Shown one piece after another: positions 44,919 to 56,184 of a stretch of 64,000 nt of DNA; position 1 is the stretch's first letter; each line of letters begins with the position of its first letter. The DNA comes from Erigeron canadensis (lineage: Eukaryota > Streptophyta > Magnoliopsida > Asterales > Asteraceae). The stretch covers positions 6,944,735 through 7,008,734 of the forward strand of contig NC_057769.1 of assembly GCF_010389155.1 (NCBI RefSeq). The letters are read 5' to 3'. Made by a program: the position numbers and the translations under genes. The notes below the pieces were generated by a model. That model searched no databases and was not told the DNA's origin. It saw nothing but the letters and a program-made list of their open reading frames with translations.

Positions 44919-45375
44919 ATGGATCTATCTTCCTCTTCCGACGAGTATTTTTCCCCACTTAACTTTATCGGTTTTTCCATGGGTAGTAGTTTTCCTTTTT
45001 TTAATCCGTGTTAGACGAGCTTGAAGACCTGGGAGCCTTTACCGACACGTGCACCTATATTGAACGAAATCAGGAAGAAGCCCACGAAAAACTAATACGT
45101 GACTATTTCATTGAGGATCCAAATTTTGGCGAGTATTTTTTCCGTCATTTTTTTTTTGCATGAATCAACCCCCAAGGTTGTTTTTGAAGATTGTTAGTGA
45201 TATCAAAGCTAATTTGGATTCAAAAGGGCTATGACGTGCGAGGAGAAATAACACCTTCACGGCTCTTCAAAAGTTTGCATCGACAATTAAACAACTCACA
45301 ACGAGTGATCAACCATCAAACAACCATAATTTTACCATTGAAAGAATGCTCCTCTATCGTTATTGTTATTATGTA
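44919..45375 (+). pseudogene. PIF/Harbinger-like (ALP1-like) transposase, N-terminal relic
   Basis: A frame from 44919 (MDLSSSSDEYF) is broken by a stop near 45013, continues as DLGAFTDTCTYIERNQEEAH, EKLIRDYFIEDPNFGEYFF, then after a frame disturbance as MNQP...FLKIVSDIKAN and ...TALQKFASTIKQL. The order 'DYF..(N/D)P.(F/Y)....F...F.M...LFLKIV' followed by 'ALQK...AIKQL' is the usual N-terminal half of plant PIF/Harbinger transposases (HARBI1/ALP1 family). The DDE catalytic part is missing. Multiple stops and shifts show it is inactive. Confidence 0.6.
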
Positions 45376-45448
45376 AATGTGAATTAAACCCAAGTAATAC
45401 AACATGAACAACCACAATGGTCACATTTATCTTTAACAAAAAAAATAG

Positions 45449-45521
45449 ATGTTAGAGCATTTGTAATGGTGTGTCATGTGAACAACGTTTAAGCTCACGA
45501 TCCTGACAAATGCTCTAACAT
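45449..45521. mobile_element. Very short hairpin MITE
   Basis: ATGTTAGAGCATTTGT and its mirror ACAAATGCTCTAACAT enclose about 40 bp. TTAGAGCAT-type TIRs are common in plant MITEs. Confidence 0.6.
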
Positions 45522-47174
45522 ATGTTTGTAGTCGTTGATTTTTTTTTTTCTTCCTTATTGAGTATCGAGGTATTTTGAAGTTCTTAAAATATTATAAATC
45601 TAGTATTTAGGTTATAACTTTTGGTTATGTTGTGGTTAATAGTTTTTTATTAAAAAAAAACATAAATTACTCACGAATATTAAAATATGTTCTAGCATAC
45701 ATTATTTTAATTGGGCTTATACTAAGAACCTTCTAGCCGAATATATCCTCAATTTAAACTTCTGGATGAGATATCCCCACCACTAAAAAAACTGGATGAA
45801 AAACTTGCACAAATCTACCATAAGTGTAAATTAAATAGTTATTATCTTATACATGTTTAGAGTTTGGTGATTAACCATTTTGGTACGGTGACGTGTCCAT
45901 CACAAATGCCCTTAACATAACAAGTGTGTTTTAGAATGGGTCCAGGTAATGAGAAGTAACACATGGAGAGGAGTGGGGAGAGTCACAATCTGCGACAAAA
46001 TGTAGGGGCAAAATATCACATGGGTGTTGCTTCCAACTTTTAAGGTGGGTGTGTGTGTGTGATCCGACGACCCGGATTAAAAACAGTGGTAGTTACCCGG
46101 CAGGCAGGAGCATGGTATTCCATACCCGATTGTCTCTCTGATGTTCCCTTCTCTCACCAAACTTGTCATTCATTTGACCCACATTTCTGCCTGTCTTATC
46201 TAACATTATGTTTCCCTTTTTTCTTTGGCCCCAACTTTCACCAACACGCTTTCTATGCGCGTGATACTCAAGGTATCATTACCTTGTTTTGTGGACTATT
46301 ATTACTCCTTTTCCTAATGTAAAATATATGAGTATTATGTTTGTCAATTGCATACATACACCATGATACCAACATCTATATTTTCACATTTTGGTAATGT
46401 GTTTCGTGTATGTTAATAAAGTTTATGCCATTTTTTAAAGTAAAAGTTAATGTTAAGATTATAACAACTAATTCAAATCGTCAATTTGATCATGATTATG
46501 TTATAACAGTTTTAAGAGCGGCTAACAATATGCTACTGAATTCATATATAAAATTGAGTTTCGTTGTTTAAAAGTTTCAAATTGATGCGGTTTAAAATAT
46601 AATGTACTACCACTAGCTACAATCATATATGCATCTAGAATTTTTAATATTGTTATCAGCAAAATTTTAGAAATATTGCGTTAAAAACTAAGTTGTTAAT
46701 TTTAATTGTTCCTACTATATTTCACATAGCAAAATTCATGAATTTGAATGTAGATACCTAGGTATCAGGTTGATAGTGTGATCAACATGGCCGAAGACAT
46801 CAAAGAGGTTCATCGATATGACATTTCCATCATCATGTTTTTGACAACTTTTGACATGTGATATTGGAAAAAAAAAATCGACATAGTCATACCGATGTAG
46901 GATCATTGGTGAGATAACGTGAGAATTAATTACATCTGATTACAAAGTGACACATTACTAATAATCAATATCCATCCGAACTTTTTATATTGGTAGGAAT
47001 TTTACATTTTTACTCCAACAAATTGATCGATATTGTTGATATGTCAAAATTCTATTGGGTAAGGACTTACTAATATTGCCACGTTGATATTGCTAACTTT
47101 CACGTTTCACCCTTATTAACTTTTGAATTATCAAATTTAGAAGAGAAATTTACTTTGTTTTCTCTCCCAAGAAT
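45522..47174. other. upstream region of the Aux/IAA gene
   Basis: No coding sequence is supported; an 89-codon frame at 46053-46322 has no recognisable features. One TGTCTC auxin-response-element-like motif lies at 46131-46136, about 1.3 kb before the start codon, too far to weigh heavily. Confidence 0.4.
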
Positions 47175-47180
47175 CACGTG
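47175..47180. promoter_or_regulatory. G-box in the Aux/IAA promoter
   Basis: CACGTG in the context ATCACGTGGT, about 100 bp upstream of the TATA box. This is a candidate site for bHLH (PIF) or bZIP factors, which regulate several Aux/IAA genes. Occupancy is inferred. Confidence 0.4.
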
Positions 47181-47277
47181 GTATGAATGTGCGAGTGGGC
47201 ATTAATATTCTTGGTCATGAAATCCATGCACAAAGAGAATAACTCACTTAAAATCTTGTCCCCTACCCTAATCTTTT

Positions 47278-47287
47278 TATATATAAA
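47278..47287 (+). promoter_or_regulatory. TATA box of the Aux/IAA gene
   Basis: TATATATAAA lies about 165 bp upstream of the ATG and is followed by a C-rich start region (ACACCCCCTCCACC), giving a leader of about 135 nt. Confidence 0.6.
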
Positions 47288-47451
47288 ACACCCCCTCCAC
47301 CATTACTAAACTACAACTCACAAACCAATATTTTTCAATTCTCTCTCAAATAACATCACCGGAAAACCAAGAAACTCGCCGGAGATCCACTAGTTCCGTT
47401 GATTTAACCACATACACATTGACACTTCTTTTTTTAGTTTGAACTCTTAAA

Positions 47452-48294
47452 ATGGATCAAAAGAAAAGCACTTTGAATCTTTTTGAGGATATTGATTTTA
47501 CAACCGAGCTCCGATTAGGCTTGCCCGGAACCGACGACCAACCCGATATAAAGACGAGTCTTTCCGGTACCAAAAGAAGCTCATCGGAAATCGGATCAAG
47601 TATTTCCACAGATGAAAATGAATCCACATTTTCACCACCCTCCAAGTAAGTTACAAATTCCATGCAAACCCCTTCTTTATCATTTTAATTGTTTAAATTT
47701 GACTTTTCAAGTCTTCTGCTTTTAATTTTGACTGTAAATATATTTTGTTTGTATTATAATAAAACTTATAATTGGGACGGAAGGTGTAATATATTTTCAA
47801 AATATTTTTTTCATGCCGTTCTAAAACAATATATTTCAAATTTTGATATCACCCATGTCAAATATAACTATAAGCTAGATTATTTAGCAATAAAACTTAT
47901 GTGAATTTTTGTAATTGGTTTCAGGGAACAAGTTGTGGGGTGGCCACCGGTGAGATCATACCGAAAAAACGTACTTCAAGGGAAGAAAATGGATATGGGT
48001 TTAGGAATATATGTGAAAGTTAGCATGGATGGGGCTCCATATTTGAGGAAAATGGACCTCAAAATGTACAAAAGTTATGAAGAACTAATGAATGGTTTGC
48101 AAGAAATGTTTAAATGCAAAATAGGATTGTACTCAGAAAGAGAAGGATACAATGGCTCACAACATGCACCAACCTATGAAGATAAAGATGGAGATTGGAT
48201 GCTTGTTGGAGATGTACCATGGGACATGTTTATTAACTCTTGCAAAAGACTAAGGATTATGAAGAGTTGTGAAGCTAGAGGGCTTGGTGCATGA
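47452..48294 (+). CDS. Auxin-responsive protein, Aux/IAA family
   Basis: Two exons, 47452-47645 and 47925-48294, join in phase 2 to give 187 residues. Aux/IAA proteins are nuclear, short-lived repressors that bind ARF transcription factors and are degraded through TIR1/AFB when auxin is present. Domain I has the EAR-type TELRLGLPG (about 18-26), which recruits TOPLESS. KR at about 43-44 is half of the bipartite nuclear signal. Domain II has the intact degron [12 protein letters not shown] (about 67-78). Domains III/IV form the PB1 interaction surface, with [17 protein letters not shown] and later [19 protein letters not shown]...CKRLRIMK, including the invariant Lys and the acidic OPCA-type motif. 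The tail SCEARGLGA recalls the IAA1-4 group. Introns usually present in the domain III/IV coding part are absent. The degron is canonical, so normal auxin-dependent turnover is expected. Confidence 0.95.
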
Positions 48295-50120
48295 TTATTA
48301 ATTGTTTATATATATAAATCATGAATTAACCAAACATTTATATATATGGTTAATTCTTTACAAATATATACATATATATAAGAAAGAGGGTTTTTCGATC
48401 GGTCTCTGAAGAAAAACTTGAGAAACCAGATCGATCTTTCAAGGTTTTGGAATTTTTACTAAAGAAAAAACTATACATATTAATTTGTTTGTGTTCTGAT
48501 CCTTGTAACAATGATCATGTAACAATTTTTTTTTATACCCTATTGTTTTTTTGATGTTTAATGAAAGTAAATATTTATACACATGAGATTAACTATATTT
48601 TGTGTGTGTGTTTGGATTATATTTTCTTTCTTTTGTGTTCAAAATATTAGTTGTTGATAGTATGTAAACTACTATTCGATCGATTCATTAAGATCATGAC
48701 TAGATGTCTAGATCTGGAGATTTTTTGGGAATTAAAGAAACTTGGTGTAAAAGTTATTTGGATGTGTTGTATTGTATGTAGACATAATCATGTGGCAATT
48801 TGAATTTGACTTTTCTTTTATAATGGTTAATATAAGTGCCTAGTCTTAGCTTTGTAACATGTCGGTTGATTATAAGCTTAATGACACTACATCAAAAATA
48901 TCTTAATTCTATAAAATGCATAAAGTTCAACCAAAATGTATTCAAGATTATAAATATAGTGTATACTATACATCCATATCCATAACCCATGAGTCTAAAA
49001 TAATATAACATATTTTAACAATTTAAAAGGATATGACTTTTATTTCTGTATAATGACAAGCCATGATCCGTAGAGGCGTAGATTAATTTTTTTAACCCTC
49101 ACCGCCAGCTATATGTTTTAATGTGAAAAGCTTTTGGTGGTATATAATGTAAAAAATGAGGGTGCGGATTGCACCTCGTTTAAAAAAATCATACGTTTTA
49201 GACTTTTAGCCCTAAAGTATATATGGGTCCCTTTTCCTTTTGATAAGACATGTATATTCGGCTATACATGGCATGTGGGCGTGGACAAGTGAAAGGACAT
49301 ATTCTTTTCTACATTTGTCCTTTGGAAGGTGCAAGTCTTAAGAGACAGAATTGATAGATTGATATTGGCATATAAGATTTAGGTTGGTCTTTGATCGAAT
49401 CAAATGAATCTGATTCGGGTTTGGGTTCTAAAATATGAGCCACTAGAACCAACTTATATTCCACCCCAAACCAAATTATGATGTATCTAGTTAAGTTATC
49501 TCTTTAACATCATAAGCCTGATTATTCAAGCCCGTATTTTAACACTCATACCAATGCGGCAATGTCTTTTCGCCGAATTATTCAAACCCGTATTGTAACA
49601 CTCACACCAATGCTTAACGTAAAGGTCATAACCACAAACTTCGTTCGTGCTTTCGTTTACAAAATAAACTTAACAATATAGGGTAAAGCTTGAATTTACA
49701 AACTGGAGTTGCGAGCTGTTATCAAATTCCAGTAATATATAATATATTCATCATTTCACTCCAGATATTTATATCGAAAAAACAATAATCATTCCAAGCC
49801 AGCGTCAAATGGAAATGGTAATCATCTCACACACTTCGAAAATTGACCAACTGCTTCAAAATCATCTGGAACTTGAAAAGGATAGGCCAAGCTATAATGC
49901 ATTGATATTTTTACCGAATAATCGTATTGTCAATTTATACTTATATATATACAAATGATAGATAGGCCTAGCTATAATGCATTGATATTAAAATAGAATC
50001 TGGAGAAAGAAAGATACCTAACCATCAAAAACATTGCATACTAGAGTAAACCAAAACCATTTCAGAACTTACTCCATAGATCATATATAATCGAACTTTA
50101 ATGGTGGCGAGAAAGAGAAG
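48295..50120. other. intergenic region between the Aux/IAA and OSB genes
   Basis: The start is the Aux/IAA 3' untranslated region. The rest is AT-rich with short repeats, such as TTATTCAA(A/G)CCCGTATTTTAA motifs duplicated near 49520-49600. The two genes are convergent. No further gene is seen. Confidence 0.5.
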
Positions 50121-53100
50121 TTAGTAAGGCGTCAAGTTATCTCCGAACATGGAACTTGAGCGCATATTAGCATTTTGATTGTGAAAAGATTCCCTTCGTG
50201 AATCTAATACTGATAACTGAGATTCAACCCAAGACGGATTGTACCTTCCTTCGACCCATAGAGCTTCACCGGTATCTTTATGCTTGAAATCTGGATGCTT
50301 TGGGCTCTTCTGCACAATTATAACAAAATGGCATAAAACTTTCTAGTTCTTACAAGGCATTTCATTAGGTCTTCAGTAGAGGTGGCAAAATGAGGAGGTA
50401 GAGTCAAAACAAGTGTGGGTCGGAACAAACAGCTTTCAATACAGGTCAGAACTGGCCGGGTCAGGTTGGGTTGAGTGGCAAACACTTTTACTTACACTTT
50501 TCATTTTACAATAATAAATAATTACTACGTCATACATAATTGAACATACCCCATTATGTATGTTAAACATACAAATGTTTTAATAAAATGATTTAGAAGG
50601 TTGGGATGCATTAAAAATCAATAGTTTCAGTCCTTCGAACCAGTTCTTACGACTATTTTTTTGAGTTGACCCATTTGAACAGATAAGTTAAATCAGCCGA
50701 TTTATAAGTTACTGGGCAAGTGTGCCAACTCTAATTGACTATGCAAATCATCATCATTGGTAATATCATCCCAGTTATCTAAATGGGTCATATTGGGTTA
50801 TAACTCACTTCTAAAGCGTGTGGTAAAACCTATAAAAGGAAAGGAGACGCGTTAAATGGTTTAAAGTCGTCCAAATTCCAAAGCATATCTAAAGGCTTAC
50901 AACCTTTTAAGTCAAATTATTCCATAGATCAGTATTAGTTTTTTTCAAAGTTTTTGTAAGCATATTTGATAGATTGATTCGCTATTAATTAAAAAATAGG
51001 AAAAGTGTTTGCATCAACTCAATCTCAACCATTTCACCCGCACAACGAAATTTAGCTCACATAGACTCGATTGGTAAATTATATTAAAGAAAATAGAAAA
51101 CAAACAAGAGTAAATTTTTAAAAGTCACCCAAAACTTACCCATATATAATTGGAAGTTACAACCTCTTCATTTTTTTTATACAAACAGATTATCATTTTG
51201 TCTTTACAGTTTACCTAATCATATTCGATACATCAGTTATTTAGGGGCAGAAAGTGTTGGCATGTCAACTCAACCCATATTGACCCACTAAAAAACTATT
51301 CATTTTGCCACCACTGGAAATCCTGAACACATTTTGACCAGCTAAAAAACCCACCCAGTCAGTCCTTTCAGCCACCCATAATTACTATGGTGTGTGAAGA
51401 AGCAAATATGTGATAGTGACTCTCATATGTGTGTACCTTGTTCTTCCTATTATCCCACCATTCATCAGGATTAGCAAAATATGCTTGCCATAGTTCCTCT
51501 ATGGATCCTGTGGTATTTGCATTATAATTTTGCTTTCTACCTGCACCAAAAAAGTATACAAAAGAATGAGATATATGTAGGACCAGACTGCAAAATCAGT
51601 TCTCGATAAATAATGATTAAATGTCTAATTTTAAAATTGTCTTTGTTCTAATTTTCACTTAAAAATTAAAAGACATGCAGAAAATTGCGACATTGTCCAT
51701 ATTGAAGGGTTTCATCTTTGGACCATTCCCCATTTATCACATCAGTGACGTGGGGGTAATCATGGCCAACAATCAACCAGATCATGACCTAAGGTAATAT
51801 TGGATGAATCAGCTCATGGTCGTTTTACCAGCTATGTCACATTTTGGAAGGGTGTTTGATGATCCTAACAGCATTCAAAGATTCAGATGGCTTAGTAACA
51901 CATTACTTACCATCTTATCTGCGTTCAGTAAACATGCCAGATGCACGTGTTGTGATTGTAGTAGTGGTAGAAGATACCTAAAGACTAGAGCCTCGTGCAC
52001 CATGGGGCATTGATGTGCCTCAGGTGCTTACTTTTCACAATTATGTGCAGACTATGCTTCGTTTGTTGATTGGATGATTTCAATAGTGTTTGTTCATCTT
52101 GTTTTATTTTGTCTAGTGTAAGATTTATGAATTCTCATTATGAATAAACGCTTTTCAATTGTAAAAATACAGATGTTGATGTTGTGAAATGAGATATAGC
52201 CACCTCTACTTTACCTTGAAATCTTCATTACCTTTACAGATCATTAATATTGGTCTTTGGAGTGATTATATTACCTTTTAGTCTTGGTGGATTCATTTCC
52301 TAAATTTCATATTTGTTTTGTTGTAAAACGTGTCCCAAAAGCTTTACAATCGTCTTTAGCTTTTCGATTTCGCATCAATTAGAAAACATTGAATATGTCA
52401 ACTAAGGCCCCTAAAGTTTTCTTATTTATCATGGTTAAAGGGTATTTTAGACATGTCCAAGCACCTGTGATACCATTTGCACACTCATAAAACACAACTT
52501 CAAGGCACTAAGATAGCATAACACACTTCAATGCGCTCCTGAAAATTACCAAGAAATAACTACGAATGTCTTGTAACGCTATTTATCTAGTCCCAAGTAG
52601 AAAGTTGAGTGAAAAGATTTGGCTGTTATTCAAATATCTATAAAGCATGGAATTTCGTGACCCTAAAAAAAAGGCAATGTTATAGACATTTATCGGTGCT
52701 GTAAATAACGGCCTTAACGGCCGTTATAACGGTAATGGAGATCCACCGTTACGTTAAGGGGCTTGGAGGGTAAATGTCAAGGTCTGAGTCAATAAAGGTC
52801 AAATAACGGATTTAACGGCCGTTAAGGCCGTTATAACGGGATTTAACGGTCAAATAACGGAGCTTAACGGTCAAATAGCGGTCAAAAGACATCCTTTTGA
52901 CTAATTTTGTTAGAAAATTGCTAATATGTATATTTTTTTATATAAATTCCTTTATATTGTATAGTCTCCGTTATAACGCTGTTATAACTCCGTGAAATGA
53001 TATTTAACCTTAAAGGTAGTCGAGCGCCGAGTGACCACGAAACATTATTTACAACCTTGACATTTATGTATTATTGTAATTAAATATTTTTCCTTAATCA

Positions 53101-56053
53101 TATTATCAATTTTTTTTTTAAAGGAAACCATACAAAAATTGTTTAGACAATCAAGTACCCAACTGGACCTGTTCCAACCTGACCAAAAAACCACCCGTTT
53201 TAGACCAAACCAGGACACCACCCAGCCAACCCACCCATTTTGCCACCTATAGTTATATGTTATCAAAATAATTGCCTGTTGTCGGGCTAGAGTTGGAATT
53301 GTAGTTGAAGCCTCCGTCATTAGATGCTGGTGGAAGCGGGGTTTTCTCAACAAAATTCAGCTGCTGAACAACTACCTGCCAGAATTTATAAAGTTGAAAA
53401 CAGAATCTAATTAATTGAGATTTAAGATATAAAAGTTTAGCAAGAATTGAAAAGTTAAATGGGTTACAATGTAACCTTATAATAAGTTTGTTGCTTCCCA
53501 TCATCACTGTCAACTGTATCTGCAACAAGACGGCCTGATACATATATTTGATTTCCTTTCTCGACATGCCGAGAAGCAATATGTGCCATCTCATCCCAAA
53601 ACGTCAAGTTGATCCTGTAACCACCATAAGTGTCCCAATGGCGATTTAGAGCATACATACTTTAGTGTATAACAAAACAGAATGGGTCTGACACAATCAA
53701 CAGTTAGCCCAAAATATAAGCCCACATGGGGCTCCACTCTAGAGCTAATTACTGATAAAGGGAGTAGCCCATAAACTTCTTGGTATCAGTTTCTTAGATA
53801 TTCCCATTTGGAGTTGGGTTTGTACCCAACAGGGCCACCCACGAACACTTTTTATCCATGTTTTAGTTTTATTACATAATAACCATGTCAAATATAACTG
53901 AAACAATGCTCCAACTTTCTTATGAGAAACATAAAAGCAGTTCTATACATTTAAAAGAGTTTTAACCGACCAGTTTCCTATTATTAAATCTCTAACTTTG
54001 CAAAGTTTACCCGTTAGACAGAAAACATAACCCATGAAACCCTTTTGGGTAATTAGGTCAAATTGCAACTTCTTTCTGGACATGGTGCTTAAGTTCCACT
54101 ATTTCGATATTTGTTCCTCTTGTGCAAACAAAAGAAAATCCTTTGTTTCTCCATATATTACCAGCTCACCTTCACCAGTGACCAAGATTTCATGAAGAGT
54201 TTTATGCACCAAAACATAACTTTAACCAAATTGGCATGGTATATAATGAGCTACTTATTCTACTATTTGATATACCAAACTCCCATTCTGTAACTCATGT
54301 ATAAAAGTATGGGTAAATTGTGATCTGGCACAACGTACAATAAATGGGTGAATGGATGAGGTTTTCCCTGTTCGGACTTTGGGCACCCAGAGGGATAGCA
54401 TGTCTTTGACTCATGCATGGGCTAACAGGGGTATCTGTGTGACCATTTATGATCATTTCCCTGACCACCCCCAAGATGTTTAGCTAGAGAGGTTTGAGCC
54501 TAAACCTCTTGTGATAAAACAGGACGCCTAACCACCAATAGGCCACCTTGGTGGTAGTTAGGGACAACATACATTGTTAACTAAATAAAAGTTTCTAACC
54601 TCAAAAGATTAAAGGGTCAAGTATTTTTTGATATCTGCTATAATATGCATCCAGCTTTAAAACTTGCTTTTGTATGTAACTAACTTTCTTTATTTTGATT
54701 TATGTATTAGAACTCTTATAACTTGTAAATGACATGACAACTTATATGACCCACGTCAATAGAAAAAATATTACCAGTCAGTGACGGAACGAAGAAATTT
54801 TGGTTACTGATAGCATAAAACAAATTACGAGTTCGTTCATTTTACGGCTCGCTTCACACGTAATTAAAATTTTATGATTAACTTTTGTAACTTACAGTAA
54901 CGAGCGGAACTTAAAGGGTAGCTTTGTTTAGTAACCGCAAGAACTAAAAGCAAAAAGATCACAAAACTCAAATAAACTAACATGAAATTTCTTTATTTAG
55001 GCGGTGAAAAACTACATAAGTAATACAGTAGTATATATTATTTGCGATTATTTTTTAACTAATCCAATTTGGTAATGGACTAATCCTGTTATTTTTGTTG
55101 CATGTCGGCATGTTGCCACCCATTTTAATCGGATGAGTAGCACAAATTAATCAGACCGGTAGCATTAACAAAAAACAAAAACCTTATATAATTTTATTGC
55201 ATTTCACGGATCAAAATGAGGGGTAGCCTAGCCCTAATGGAGTTCGCCTATGATACCGTTCACCTAATACTTACAATAGCAAGGAATAGAAAGCCTAGTG
55301 GCAGTGCACACATAAGAAGGTGAAAGTACGATACACACGAAACACTGACAATTTGGTTGAATACCCATTTCACTAAATCAAGCAAACCTCAAGTCCAATT
55401 CCAAAATATCAACAAAAAATAAAACAAAATAGAATCCAAACCACTATCAAAACCCAAAATACAACACAATTCAAGACCAAAAGCAACAATAAAACATAAA
55501 ACCACAAAAAAAAAATTATCAAGAAAACTCACCAAGTAGTATCAGTAGCCGATTTCCTAACCGCGAGACGACACGAAGCAACCACTTTCCCAGAACTTAA
55601 CTGCTTCAACTCAACAGCATTACCAACATTCCCAATAAGTTGTACACAATTACATAATTCTTTTTTCCATTGAATCTCAGTGGGCCTTGGATACACTGGC
55701 CCATTATCCATTAAACCCTGTTCATACTCATACTGCTGCCCATTAAACCCATTATTATTATTATTGAAATTATTATTATAATCATATGATGAAGATTTTA
55801 CATGAGCATTGTTTATATTCAAAGATAATCTTGATTTATACTTTTTATCTAAAGATGAAGCTGAGATTGAACGTGTAGATAAGAAATGGGTTGCGGGTCG
55901 GGCTGGGTTTAGGATTTTGGGGTTGTTTAAGGGTTTTGTGAAGAAGTTTTGGGTCAGGGTTGAAGCCATGCTTGAAAACTTTTTGTTTTTTGTGTTTGAT
56001 GTTAAAGAAGATAAGGAGAGTGATTTTAGAGTCTTTATTGGTAACTTCGACAT
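50121..56053 (-). CDS. Organellar single-stranded DNA-binding protein, OSB family
   Basis: Five exons: 56053-55533, 53614-53476, 53375-53276, 51540-51437 and 50309-50121, giving 350 residues. OSB proteins bind single-stranded DNA in mitochondria or plastids and restrain recombination between repeats. Residues 1 to about 80 are basic, Ser/Thr-rich and look like a transit peptide. An Asn-rich linker follows (NNNFNNNNNGFN near 93-104). An SSB-type OB fold spans about 130-235 (VQLIGNVGNAVELKQ, INLTFWDEMAHIASRHVEKG, IYVSGRLVADTVDSDDGKQQTYYKVVVQQLNF). One C-terminal PDF motif lies at about 270-306 (LWQAYFANPDEWWDNRKNK then KSPKHPDFKHKDTGEALWV). Introns 1, 2 and 4 are GT-AG; intron 3 can only be joined in phase using a GC donor. 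Translation could start at 56053 or at an internal Met at 55969 (MASTLTQNFF). Which OSB number it corresponds to cannot be told. Confidence 0.92.
50371..51315. mobile_element. TIR element in OSB intron 4
   Basis: CAGTAGAGGTGGCAAAATG at the left mirrors CATTTTGCCACCACTG at the right (reverse complement CAGTGGTGGCAAAATG). Subterminal GGGTTGAG/CAACCC words repeat. hAT-like TIR wording, but no matching 8-bp duplication was found. Confidence 0.5.
52694..53058. mobile_element. MULE-type MITE in OSB intron 3
   Basis: Flanked by a perfect 9-bp duplication GACATTTAT (52685-52693 and 53059-53067). TIRs are CGGTGCTGTAAATAACGG and (reverse complement) AAGGTTGTAAATAATG. The interior repeats TTAACGGCCGTTA and TCAAATAACGG words. 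A perfect TSD of 9 bp is the Mutator signature. It is a relative of 22891-23354. Confidence 0.8.
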
Positions 56054-56080
56054 TTGGGTTTTTTAGTGTTATATGTTTTT

Positions 56081-56165
56081 TAGGGTTCGACACTCGGACA
56101 TTACGGTTCATTTGGGATTTGACCCCACGTTGTCAAGTTTGCAAGGCAGCTGAGATGGTTGGGCC
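56081..56165 (-). promoter_or_regulatory. Telobox-like and site II-like motifs upstream of OSB
   Basis: AACCCTA on the minus strand (56081-56087) and TGGGCC on the plus strand (56160-56165) lie 30-110 bp upstream of the first OSB ATG. Telobox plus site II (TGGGCY) pairs are common in plant nuclear genes for ribosomal and organellar proteins. Matches this short also occur by chance. Confidence 0.4.
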
Positions 56166-56184
56166 GGGCCGCATTGTCAATTAG

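Noticed and set aside
46131..46136. TGTCTC auxin-response element upstream of the Aux/IAA gene
   Set aside because: A single six-base match 1.3 kb upstream is expected by chance; no paired element was found near the TATA box.
51804..52013. Plus-strand 69-codon frame in OSB intron 3
   Set aside because: GC-richer than its surroundings and possibly a captured fragment, but no domain was recognised and no splice context supports it.
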